From Triplophysa rosa (Eukaryota > Chordata > Actinopteri > Cypriniformes > Nemacheilidae): 64,000 bases of DNA. The stretch spans positions 6,307,904 to 6,371,903 of the forward strand of contig NC_079890.1 of NCBI RefSeq assembly GCF_024868665.1, given 5' to 3'. Position numbers and translations under genes: made by a program. Each line of letters begins with the position of its first letter. Positions within the stretch are counted from its first letter, which is position 1. Under the pieces are notes generated by a model. That model searched no databases, had not been told where the DNA came from, and worked only from the letters and a program-made list of their open reading frames with translations. Positions 1 to 10,279 of this stretch are shown here, in pieces.

Positions 1-540
1 CGTCATGCTAAAGGTTTGCGCATACGGTATTACGTTTGGTTTGGGTGAATGTTACTGTAATATATTTGTTTGTGCTTACGGAAGTAAGTGAGTGTCAAGA
101 GTTCAAAGCTCATTTTTTGGGGGGCTATATTCGAGGTGAACAAAAGACTCAAACAACAGCCATAGTGTACGATATCCCTTTATTCAAGGTTTAAGTGGAT
201 TGACTTTATTCCTTTTCATTGAATTTATTTAATTACTATTATTGCCACAATTTCTTTGTTTCTCTATTCTGTTAATAAATACTTTGTGTTATGTCACCTG
301 TATAATGGTTTCACGTGTATTAGTTGAATAACAAGTTCTAACATTTACTGGTCATTTCTAATGTTCAAATAGCACTCAGTCTTAAGGAAAGAGCCGAGAA
401 CCAGTGTACAGTTAAGGGGTCATCCTATTTTAATCATAAAATAACGTCGAGAGACACAAGGGAAAGAATCTGGGATCTAGCGCCCTTTGGTCCAAGTCGG
501 TTGGTACACCTGAGACCAGAGGGGGGCGCTACACAAGGTT
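1..540. other. AT-rich non-coding stretch
   Basis: I see no gene or complete mobile element here. The last 100 bases lead directly into the truncated LINE copy that starts near 541. Confidence 0.5.
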
Positions 541-1600
541 AAAGATGACGCTCAAAGAATCCTGTGATCCCTGTGTAAGAGATGCTGCTCCAACAGTAGC
601 GACAGGAAGAAAATGGAACCCAACATGGCAGAGGGGGACTTGGTTTGGCATCAACCACACCCACGTAGTGAAAAGCGACACCAAAGGAACAGCGTCACCT
701 GGTAGTGGAGGAGGTTCGGCGTCAAGAGGAAGCTAGTAGAAGCGCCAGAGCGGTCTCTCAAGCCGAGTAAGGCCGTTGGATGAGGTGGGAAGGCATTGAT
801 TGGCACAAAATCACTTGGAGTGAGCTGTGGAGTATGGAAACAAACAGGCTAAGTTTATCATAAGAGCTACATATGATGTTCCCTCACCAACAAATCTGCA
901 TGTTTGGTGTAGACAGGATCCAGCCTGCCACCTATGTGCAGCTCCAGCAAACGTCAAACATATTCTTGTGGGTTGTAAGAAGAGCTTGACACAGGGGATA
1001 TACACATAGCGCCACAATCAAGTACTAAAGTGCTTGGCTGCAGCAGTAGAGACCAAGAGAGTGGCAGTAAATGCCATCCCCAAAACGCTAAGGCTAACTC
1101 GCTAAAAAGGCTACCCTTTATTCAGGAAGGGCAGAAACCGCAGGCCAAGCCCTTAACCCCAGATTCAGGTCTGCTGAGTACAGCCAGGGATCGGGAAATG
1201 CGAGTTGATTTAAACCACAGATTTACTTTCTCCTTGGAAATCGCAGCGAACCTGCGGCCGGACATGGTTCTGTGGTCCAGCTCTAGTAGGACAGTCCTCG
1301 TAGTTGAGTTGATTTTACCTTGGGAAGAGGCCATTAACAAAGCACATTCAAGAAAGAATCTCCGGTATGCCAATTTGGCAGCGGAGGCTGAAGATCGGGG
1401 ATGGACAGCGAAAGTGTTCCCGGTGGAAGTAGGCTGCAGGGGCTTTGTTTCCAATTCCACTACAAGGCTGCTTAAGAAAGTGGGGATCAGAGGACAGGCC
1501 CAACGGACAGCAGTCAAAGAACTTACCACTGTCGCTGAGAGAAGCAGCCACTGGCTGTGGTTGAAACGGAAGGACGCAATATGGGCTCCCAAGTGACCAC
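541..1600 (+). pseudogene. 5'-truncated RLE-type LINE copy (3' part of ORF)
   Basis: This matches the 3' third of the longer LINE at 40489-43750, starting at the segment equivalent to about 42620. It keeps the zinc knuckle (CHLC, then H, then VGC; CX2CX7HX4C) and the endonuclease-like block with PDMVLWSS followed by VVELILPWEE. It ends at the same SSHWLWLKRK C-terminus as the longer copy. Relative to that copy it lacks about 60 bases after the codons for KWNPT and carries several frameshifts, so it cannot make protein. 5' truncation is what target-primed reverse transcription typically leaves. The family assignment rests on motif order; the exact clade (R2, R4, NeSL or Hero) is not resolved. 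Confidence 0.8.
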
Positions 1601-1627
1601 GTAATAAAATGGTGTTGTATGTTGTAT

Positions 1628-2120
1628 TGTTATGCCATACGGGACCAGGGGCTCTGAGCTTGCATTAACGGTATAGCACAGTTGGGCTATAACAGCCTTA
1701 GCCAACGGGTTGGCGCGTATGATTGCGTTGATTTTGGAGATGTGTTGTAATGCTATGTTATTACGGGGGCACTGAGTGCGCATTAATGGTTTGGGTAGTG
1801 GCGCCTAATGGTTAGAGAGTCAGACTCGTGACCAGAAGGTTGCCGGTTCGACTCTCAGGACCGGCGGGCAACGACTGTGGTGCCTTTGAGCTGCAGTAAT
1901 AGCTGCCCACTGCTTCTGGTGTATATGTGTTCACGACTTGCAATGCGTGAGTTCACTACTCACTGGACGGGTTAAATGCAGAGGTCACCATAGCTGACAA
2001 ATAGGTCACTCTCAGAGGACAGGACAAGTGGCCAGTGGTGCAGAAATAAGAAGCCAATGGCTGTGGTTTAGGCAGATGGACACAGCATGGGCTGCCAAAT
2101 GACCATGTAACAATACGACA
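1628..2120 (+). mobile_element. tRNA-headed SINE with LINE-like 3' end
   Basis: Bases 1796-1865 look like a tRNA-derived pol III promoter, with an A-box-like CTAATGGTTAGAGAG and a B-box-like GGTTCGACTC. Upstream are two diverged copies of a block with GGGACC..GGGGC followed by GCATTAACGGT. Downstream, 2005-2115 resembles the coding 3' end of the LINE (TCAGAGGACAGG, then CAATGGCTGTGG, then TGGGCTGCCAA). A reverse-complement copy of the whole unit lies at 57235-57735, so this is a real repeat family and not a chance fusion. A functional tRNA is unlikely because no clean cloverleaf is seen. Confidence 0.65.
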
Positions 2121-2229
2121 CACACCCAGGTCTGATCAACCTGCGGTGGGACTGTCTTAGCTAAGGATGTTTTGTGATAAAAGGCCAAAACACCCAATAA
2201 GGCTAAGGTGCACAACTGAGGATATGTCG

Positions 2230-3234
2230 AATTGATGGGAACCATACAAAGGGCATTATCAGCAGCACCTCACCAAAAGGCATTTTTCACTCAGGGTAAT
2301 GTGATGAAATTGGGACACACAACTCATGAGCTGTCTCTCTGATAATGGCAAGGAAAGGTAAGTATGCTATGTATTTCTATAATCAATTATCCCCCAAACA
2401 CAGAGGATGTCTACACTGTATTCCTGAATAGTACAATAGTACAGAATAGTTCATCTACTCAATAAAAATGAGTTAACCGTACTCAAAACTGAAATAGTTC
2501 CGTTATGTTAAAACTTTAAAGTGTCGCAGATAGCATGTAACCATTTAATTGAAATTTATAAAAGCTTCGAATTAAATTTTTTAAAAGCTTCAAATTTTTT
2601 TTTTTAAAAGCTTCAAATTTAACCAGACTACCATTATTGTGATAAGTGTTTGCTTTAGTTGGGCTCTTGACTCTTGTGTTTTACTTTAAGACCATTGGTT
2701 TAGATTCTCTTTAACTGCTGAAACAGTGAGTTAAAACCTGTTTGTTTTGGCTAAAATGTAAAGAAATCTGGTAGCTGGTTTCAATCTGTGATTTAATCTT
2801 TATGAATCACTGATTAAGAGTGTGTTGTGTTATTATTTTGCGAAGTGCTTTGATATTACAGATTAATGTTATGACTGACATATCCTCAGAGACAAAAGCT
2901 TAAATAAGCTTTTAAGCTAAATAAGAGAGGAAACAGTCTGAAAACCCACGGTGTAGAGCTTTTTACAATTGGCATTATTTCAAACCAGCTTCCACAGATG
3001 GAAATCACAAAAGTTTGGAACAAAATGGCAATAAGGAAATGATAAGAGAATTAGAGTTTATACAGAGTACAAACATATTGTTTTTGTTTTGTTTTTCTGG
3101 CAAATGTTTGCCAAAAATGTATAATAATAATAAAAATGTTTATAGTAGAAAATAATAATAGTTAAATTAAAAAAATAAATAAAATAACAAATAATAATGG
3201 GGACAAATAACTAACACTCTGAAACAGTTCTCAC
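2230..3234. repeat. AT-rich DNA with a recurrent transposon module
   Basis: Around 2640-2690 is a copy of a module with AGTGTTTGCTTTAGTTGGG followed by CTCTTGACTC, repeated elsewhere in the window. Bases 2815-2885 are homologous to the sequence flanking the hAT copy at 48128-50128. They contain a single GTTATGAC (2868-2875), which is the unoccupied version of that insertion site. The rest is AT-rich and holds nothing I can name. Confidence 0.5.
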
Positions 3235-3375
3235 CATTGGTTAAACTGCTCCGAAGAAAATCTCTCTCATGTTCCACATCTTTGCATTTTTCTTCTAGTA
3301 ACTTAACTTTAGACTTCAAAAAAGAGTTTTCTTCTTTGAGTTTATTGATGGTCACCTGTTGGGTTGGTGCTTGTG
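3235..3375 (-). CDS. Coiled-coil exon, possibly CCDC106-like
   Basis: On the minus strand a polypyrimidine tract and TTCCAG acceptor precede 141 coding bases, followed by a GTGAGA donor. The peptide is rich in Lys, Glu and Leu with heptad spacing (INKLKEENSFLKSKVKLLEE) and ends HERDFLRSSL. Fish CCDC106-like proteins have a coiled coil ending in a similar ERDFLR motif, hence the tentative name. The exon joins in frame with the 40-base exon at 3501-3540. No later exon is visible at lower coordinates, so the gene would leave the window on the left or be a remnant. The family name is inference; the coding exon itself is better supported. Confidence 0.5.
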
Positions 3376-3500
3376 CTGGAATATAAAATAAACAAATAAT
3401 CTATCAAACATCATTCAGAATGTGTATAACACATGAAACACACATTGTTTAAAAACTATAAAGTTTACATAAATTGTCTCCAAGTTTAACAGCAACTCAC

Positions 3501-3540
3501 TTTCATGTCTTTCAGGAGATAAGGATGATTTATTTTTAAT
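3501..3540 (-). CDS. Small exon upstream of the coiled-coil exon
   Basis: This is a 40-base segment on the minus strand with acceptor CTGTCAG and donor GTGAGT. It reads IKNKSSLSPERHE and leaves one base that completes a Thr codon with the first two bases of the exon ending at 3375. The frame stays open across both exons. It is supported only by splice signals and phase agreement. Confidence 0.42.
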
Positions 3541-4020
3541 CTGACAGCCTGTTATTATATAATCATCTAACATGATCATTACACTATAAATATATTTAAA
3601 CATTGTATGTGAGATTCGCAAAAAAGTATGTACTTAATTTATAAGATTAAGCTTTTTTAAATGAACAGAAAAATAAAACACAATTAGTCATAAACATTAA
3701 CAAGTCTCATGTGCCAGCCTTTATGCATCGCTGCAAATAACGTTAAATAAATAAAATCCACCAAGATTCAGCTAGGATACCTCGCGAGAAAGGGAAATCA
3801 AGTTTTTGTAATAATGACATAATGGTATTGACATATTTAGTTTTGGGGTAAAGTTACCGGACGTGCAATTATGTGCTTATAATATTATAAATGATGACAA
3901 TAATGTTTGGCCTTGAACTTAAATTAGTTACCTAACGTTAGATACCAACCTAGATAGCTAACGTTAGCTTGCTAACAAATTGTCAACGGCTGCTTATAAC
4001 CAAAAAGATTATTCAACAAT
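3541..4020. other. AT-rich non-coding stretch
   Basis: It holds short TAACGTTAGC-type direct repeats near 3935-3975 and nothing else recognisable. Confidence 0.4.
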
Positions 4021-4021
4021 C

Positions 4022-4168
4022 TCAACTCTGGTCCTTGAAATCCACTTTCAGCCTTAATCAAACACACCTGAACAAGCTAATCAAGGTCCCCAGGATTACT
4101 AGAAAGATACGGTGAGACAGATCAAAGTTTGAACTAAACTCTGCAGGAAAGTGGATCTCGAGTGCCAC
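4022..4168. repeat. Short MITE-like inverted repeat
   Basis: The two ends are imperfect inverted repeats. The left end holds CTCTGGTCCTTG followed by ATCCACTTTC; the right end holds GAAAGTGGATCTCGAG followed by TGCCACAG. About 100 bases lie between them. The layout is that of a small non-autonomous DNA transposon. No transposase is present. Confidence 0.55.
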
Positions 4169-4196
4169 AGTCGCGAACACTGGACACGATACTATG

Positions 4197-7100
4197 CCGA
4201 CTCAAATGATCAAATGAAATATAAATGTTATAAGACGACACTGATTCCAATTAAAGGAGAAAATATAAAAATAAATAACATAACTAAAGTTTTGGAAGAC
4301 TTAAAACTGAGTGGAATAATGCCTACGGTAAACCACATATCGTATTGGGACAATACACTCGAAGAATCGTTTCCCCTATGGAAGTATTTCAATGCCATTA
4401 GTCTTTGAAGCAAAAAAGCATGTTGAATTACCACTAATCAAAAATAAATCTGTTGCATTACCAGTGCTTGCATTTTTAGAGTCTGCAATTCAATATGGTT
4501 GTATATTTAAGCTGTGAATATTTAAAATTGAAACATTTCACGCACAATTTCACCGTTACAAAGTTCAATAATCAAAATTTGCCTTTTAAATTTAACTTAA
4601 AATATTCAACTTGTTTTAGAATACAACCTTTAATTTTCGAAAGACAATTTTCAGTCCATATTATTTCGGTTTAAAAATTCGCTTCCACAAATTCAATGGT
4701 TCAAATTCGGCTTGAATTTCAAAGTTTCACATCCGGGAATCCCAGGAGATGCAATAGAGAGCCGATTCCGCCAATGCATGATCTCTATCTGCTGCCTGAC
4801 CGCTTCACCAGCAGGTGGTGCAAGTCGCTTCTGACGAAGACCAAAGCAAGAAATGCAGATACTTTTTATGTTTGCAGCACAGTCCATTCATCTGCTCGAT
4901 TAAGTGAATTTATTTGATCTCATAGATCTCTTCTTATGCATCATCAACATCAGAAATTTTAGGTTTCCTGCTCTGGCTCGAAGGAATTAAGTTATTTTTT
5001 ACTTCAGCACATCGTGTTCAATTAAATACTATGCATCATCAGCATTTACAGGACATGTATTGTGTTTGAAGCGGTCAAATAACTGAGATCTCAACTAGGA
5101 GCTTATTGACAAATGCTCTGATTTTAACGAGTACTCTCCCATGTGCTTCTGTTTATATGACGCTGCAATCTCAATAAACATTCTTTTTATTTTCCTCGCA
5201 TGATCTTGTTTTAATTTGAGACTCTCAGAAAATGCTGAATGTTGTGGAATTGTGGAAACGTTCGTTTGTTAATACGAGAGAGAAAAACTGATATTTTAGC
5301 CAAGCGAACTTCTTGAGCATGCCAGATAAAATAGACCAGATAAAATTAGTCAGCACTTTCTTTAGAACCCGACTAGACCAGAAAGGTCTTGTGCAGGCTG
5401 TGTGACCGGTCCCACTTGCACCGCTCTGCGCGGGCCTCGAACCGGCAACGGTCCGAATGGGAGACGGGCGCTCTAACGAGGAGGTTAAAGACCGCAGTGT
5501 CTAGCATCTGTCGCTAGAGCGTCTCTGTTGGTCGGGGAGTGAGGTTTACACACTGCACAGCTCTTCACTAGCTGGCCTCCGTTACACCTGCAGCCAAGCA
5601 AGATACCTCACGGCGTTATGGATCTATACGCGCAAAGATAAAAACTTTTGTTGCATGCTGTGTGCATTTCCCAATAATGTGCCACACACGAACATGCGAC
5701 TGCGAGTATGACTACACGCTAATTGCTTGAGTTGCTGTCTGTTCATTAAATGCTAAAATGTCAATCACTCATGGTATATTAACCTAATTATGTCTTGTAA
5801 AGTTTGGCGTAACATATATTTGTTGTTTACCTAACCATAAAATGTATTTAATTTGTGTCTTTCGGGGCGATTGGTAAAAGCACATTCATTATAAATTACC
5901 AGAGACCCGATGCCATATCGGACACGACCTGTGCCCAGGGCATACTTTGTCAACGTTTTAGATCCGAAGCCACTGGGACACATGAGGATCTCTCTAACAT
6001 ACACCTCAATGCAAGTCAGTTTGCATGGCTGAGCAGTGAAAAATATATTTAATTACTGTTCATAAAACAATATGAGTGCTCCATGGCAATATACACAACT
6101 ATCTGTAGATGTTGCTGTTTGGCACATTGTATTTCGTATACTTTTATATTAGGCTATAGCCTTTCTTTTTAATTAGCTTACCCAATACTATAACATATCA
6201 AAACGAAATTACGATTTTGTGTAATAATTTTTAATCTATATGCTCACATAATAAGTTAACATATTGTTAAATTTATGCATTTTAAATGACAGAAATACAC
6301 TGAAACCACGTTGGAGAAAGCACGTAATGTACGTGTCTCATGTGTACAGTTCAGTTAAATGATCAAATTTACCCTCTTTGAACTTATGCTAAACATTTAG
6401 CTGAATATCCACAACATGTATGGTGGCATGGTGGAACAAAAACGTTATAAGCTTGCAAGATTTGCTAAGTGCCTTCAGCCTACTCTGTCCCTTTAGCGTC
6501 CACGGACCACGCCATCACAGCGATGTACCGTGCTAAAACGCTTAATGTTGCTTAATCTTCAGACCAGATGACTAAAATTAGTATAGCCTACACCTTTTTA
6601 ATAACCGTAGGCTACAGAAATGCGGAAGAGCCCTAAATATGAATGCAAAAAGCACAAAATGACACAATAAGAATTTTAGCATGTCCCACCGTATTTCTCA
6701 CATAATACCAGAACTAATAGGTATAGGTGTCTTTATTGTTGCAGTATTTCAGTTTGTTTTTTATTCATTCGTTCATACAATAGGTCATAATTGGCTTTAT
6801 TTTGTTTGCGTTCTGAGATTTCAGATGAAAAGTATAGGCATAATTATTTCCATTGATATTTCTCTTTTAAGTGGTGTAGTTATTCGTTTGTTTAAGTTAC
6901 ATTTATATCCTACATTTTCTAAATATTTTACAATTATTTTTTTAAGAAAAGACTGTTATTTATATTGTAGATTATTTTACGTTCTGGTGAAAAATTGTTC
7001 ATGGCTTGTTCTTACATCTGTTTTCACTACTATTTCAGTTAGCCTACTATTGTCTGTTTAAAATGTATAATTATTGCTATTTTTCCTATTTAGTTTTAAA

Positions 7101-8487
7101 CTGAAATAAAATGTTTTGTTTGAATTTAAATGTTAAGTTTATTGTGATGGTGTTATGTAACTAATGTAATGATTTAAAATCTTGTTGTCTTGTTTTCTTG
7201 CACAGTTAATCAGATACCATTGCATGTGTCATTCAAATAGCTTCATGCAATTAGCTTATTTTATTCAAACAAAGTATGATTCACTAATTCACTGTAACAT
7301 ATACAATTTTGTCATCCTCGAAACTCAAACCATTATTTGATGACTTAAGATCGTGCTTATCAAAAGCACGATTTTATGTTTGTATTTGGCCAGCTACAGA
7401 AATTATATTTTGCGTGCATATGATACGCATGTGTTTTGCGTGCACTTTTTATGTACATACCGACTTAACCCACACCATCTTAACCAAGGGGGTAATCATA
7501 TGCACGTAAAAAGTAATGAATGCTTATAAATAGCAAGCCAAATACAAACATAAACTCTTACTATAGATAGGCAGTACTAGTAGATCTGGTAGGATATTTA
7601 AATAATTAAATTAATATTATAAATGTATGAATAGTCCACTGATTCCAGGCCACCTGGAATTGTCCCCGTGCTCCATGTCCGTTCCAGGGCTGATAGTGGT
7701 GAGCTAAGATGCCAGTACAAGAAACAATTATTTTTTTCTTGATGATGCATAAGAGATCTATGAAATCAATAAATTCACTTAATCTAGCAGATGAGTGGAC
7801 TGTGCTGCAAACATATAAAAAGTATTTGCATTTCTTGTTTTGGTCTTCGTCAGAACCGACTTGCACCACCTGCTGGTGAAGCGGACAGGCAGCAGGAAGA
7901 TATCATGCATTGGCGGAATCGGCGCTCTATTGCTTCTCCTGGGATTCCCGGATGTGAAACTTTGAATTTCAAGTCGAATTTGAACCACTGAATTTGTGGA
8001 AGCGAATTTTTAAACCGAAATTATATGGACTGAAAATTGTCTTTCGAATATTAAAGCTTGTATTTTATAACAAGTTGAATTTTTTAAATAAAATTTAGAA
8101 GGTGAATTTTGATTATTGAAATTTTAAACGGTGAAATTGTGCGTGAAATGTTTCAATTTTAAATATTCACAGCTTAAATATACAACCATATTGAATTGCA
8201 GACTCTAAAAATGCAAGCACTGGTAATGCAACAGATTTATTTTTGATTAGTGGTAATTCAACATGCTTTTTTGCTTCAAAGACTAATGGCATTGAAATAC
8301 TTCCATAGGGGAAACGATTCTTCGAGTGTATTGTCCCAATACGATATGTGGTTTACCGTAGGCATTATTCCACTCAGTTTTAAGTCTTCCAAAACTTTAG
8401 TTATGTTATTTATTTTTATATTTTCTCCTTTAATTGGAATCAGTGTCGTCTTATAACATTTATATTTCATTTGATCATTTGAGTCGG
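4197..8487. mobile_element. Long-arm inverted-repeat (foldback) transposon, 4.3 kb
   Basis: Bases 4197 to about 4945 reappear as reverse complement at about 7738-8487, giving arms of roughly 750 bp around a 2.8-kb centre. The outermost ends are CCGACTC and GAGTCGG. Each is flanked outside by ATG (4194-4196 and 8488-8490), fitting a 3-bp target duplication. By eye the outer roughly 360 bases of the arms look identical, including a 64-codon open frame in each (4214-4408 +, 8276-8470 -). The inner arm, such as the segments near 4700-4900 and 7800-7990, has many substitutions and small indels. The centre has a tRNA-like SINE fragment and no transposase that I recognise. The superfamily is unknown. 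Confidence 0.72.
5395..5505 (-). mobile_element. tRNA-derived SINE head
   Basis: On the minus strand there is an A-box-like GTTAGAGCGCCCG, then a B-box-like GCCGGTTCGAGGCC with tRNA-like spacing. The remainder of the cloverleaf is degenerate. It lies inside the centre of the long-arm element. Confidence 0.5.
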
Positions 8488-8693
8488 ATGATGTAACTCT
8501 ATGAACCAGGATAATAGTAAAACCATAGATGTATGTCTATGAGTAAAACAACTTGATTAAAATAGTTATGAGGATGTAAACGTTTAACTTAGATACAAAA
8601 TACAAATTATTATTTTTATTCAAATTTTTATTAAGTGTTTTAGTGCAATTTAAATTTAAATTTTTCTTTTTTTTTTCGTTTTGCAATATGTGC

Positions 8694-8842
8694 ACAGTGT
8701 AGCTCAGTTGGTAGAGCACTTGCGCAAACAACGCTATATCGTGGGTTTGATCCCAGGGAACGCACATACTGGTTAAAAGACATGTACAGACTAAATGCAC
8801 TGTAAGTCGCTTTGGATAAAAGCAACTTACGAATGTAAATTC
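8694..8842 (+). mobile_element. HAmo-like tRNA SINE
   Basis: It starts with a tRNA-like GTGTAGCTCAGTTGGTAGAG A box, then GGGTTTGATCCCAGGGAACG over the B box. It ends with the fish SINE tail GTAAGTCGCTTTGGATAAAA. This matches my memory of the HAmo SINE of cyprinids in order and spacing. It is probably a fossil copy because the B box has GTTTGAT in place of GTTCGAT. Confidence 0.75.
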
Positions 8843-8849
8843 GATATAT

Positions 8850-10039
8850 TGCCCCAGAAATACTTGCAATAAGTGATATTTTTGTCATTTTAAAGACAAT
8901 TTTATGCCACAGAATATATAATCATAATGTAACAGTATAATAATGCAAGAAGGCCTACACACATCCAAATGACAACAAACTTTTAATTTTTGTATTTAGT
9001 GTTGCTGATATTGTTTTATTGAACAAGTCATTTAAATTCACCATATGGTGATCAGTGTTTTATTTGGTTGGGTACTTGGAATAAAGTCCAGCATGGCAGT
9101 TTTCCCTGCTTGTGTAAAGCAGTGTTCTAAACATACATTATGTTAAAGCGAGCAGGACATATATTAAAGCAATGCACAGTCCTGTCTATTTACTGAGTAG
9201 AGGCATTAGTATCAAGTAAGGCTTAGGGTACAAGACAAATGAAAAATAGTGTTGTTTGATATAATAATGTAGAGCTAGAGTGGTAAAATGCAATTTTAAA
9301 GATTTGATCAGAGGTTGCAAAAACATTTCTTACACATGCTAAGACTTCGACGCTCATCCTACAAAACTCAACAGTGGTGGTAAAAATAACCAAATGCATG
9401 CTGGGTGTCATTGTTAAGTTTGATGCTATTCTATTACCCAGCATGCACTGCAGGATTTACGTTTTATTGATTGTAACCGTTATTGAGATTTGTATGCTGA
9501 GTTTTGATGTCTGTGTGTAACAGTTCAAAACATCTTATTTACTACTCTGAAGGAGTAAGTGCCTCACCAGCCATGAACCACACCACACCACATCGCACGT
9601 CACTGCTTTTGACTACCATTGTATTTTTTTCTACTATGGTAGTCAATGGAGCTTGAGATCTGTTTGTTTATAAGCATTCTATAAAAAATCTTTCCCTGTG
9701 TTCATCAGAACAAATGCATTTATAAAGATTTGGAACAACTCGAATGTGAATAGATGACATAATTTTAATTTTTGGGTGAAGTAGCCCTTTAATAAAAACA
9801 CTTTTGTTTTGCTAAAGGAGAAGAAAATTTGCGAAGAGTTAGATGTAGTTGTTTGCTTTAAATGACAAGTGTCGATCAATAATACAGTTAAGACTTTTTT
9901 TAAGTATTGATGCAATGTTATGGTTCACTAATGTAAGTGTACAAATGTACACATATATTCTTAACACAGAATATTTAACTCAACCTTTAAAACAGTCTTA
10001 AATGTTAAATTCATTAAAAATAGTTTGATAGATTTCAGA
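8850..10039. repeat. Hairpin-core repeat and AT-rich DNA
   Basis: Bases 9045-9080 hold a diverged copy of the recurrent module (GTGATCAGTGTTTTATTTGG). Bases 9365-9470 have the matching inverted core: CAACAGTGGTGG, ATGCATGCTGGG, then CCCAGCATGCACTGCAG. Together they outline a non-autonomous DNA transposon. The remainder to 10039 shows nothing coding. Confidence 0.45.
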
Positions 10040-10177
10040 TTAGAAAGGGTACTTTAAACTCAACTGAACAAAAAATATTTTGAATGAAAACTGCTGACAG
10101 TCTGATGTTTTGTGCCAGACTGCATTAAGGGCTCTTTTTCCACCCCTGTCTTGTGCTCCGGTGGTTTCAGTCCACAT
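10040..10177 (-). CDS. Possible first coding exon of a minus-strand gene
   Basis: On the minus strand the sequence CTTCTGTTACAG is followed immediately by ATG and a 45-codon frame beginning MWTETTGAQDRGGKR. A plausible untranslated first exon with a GTAAAA donor lies at 11087-11180. An internal donor may end the coding part earlier. I could not phase it cleanly to the coiled-coil exons at 3235-3540, so the link is speculative. It resembles no family I know. Confidence 0.25.
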   Translation of the reverse strand: MWTETTGAQDRGGKRALNAVWHKTSDCQQFSFKIFFVQLSLKYPF

Positions 10178-10279
10178 CTGTAACAGAAGAACACAAATAC
10201 AGTTATTTGATATGTCTAGCATCACATAGTTTACAGCACAAATGAGTGCTCTACGTGCTATCAATTTAATGTCAAACAA

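Noticed and set aside
1796..1866. Possible tRNA gene
   Set aside because: A and B boxes are present, but no clean acceptor or anticodon stems, and the sequence is part of a dispersed SINE.
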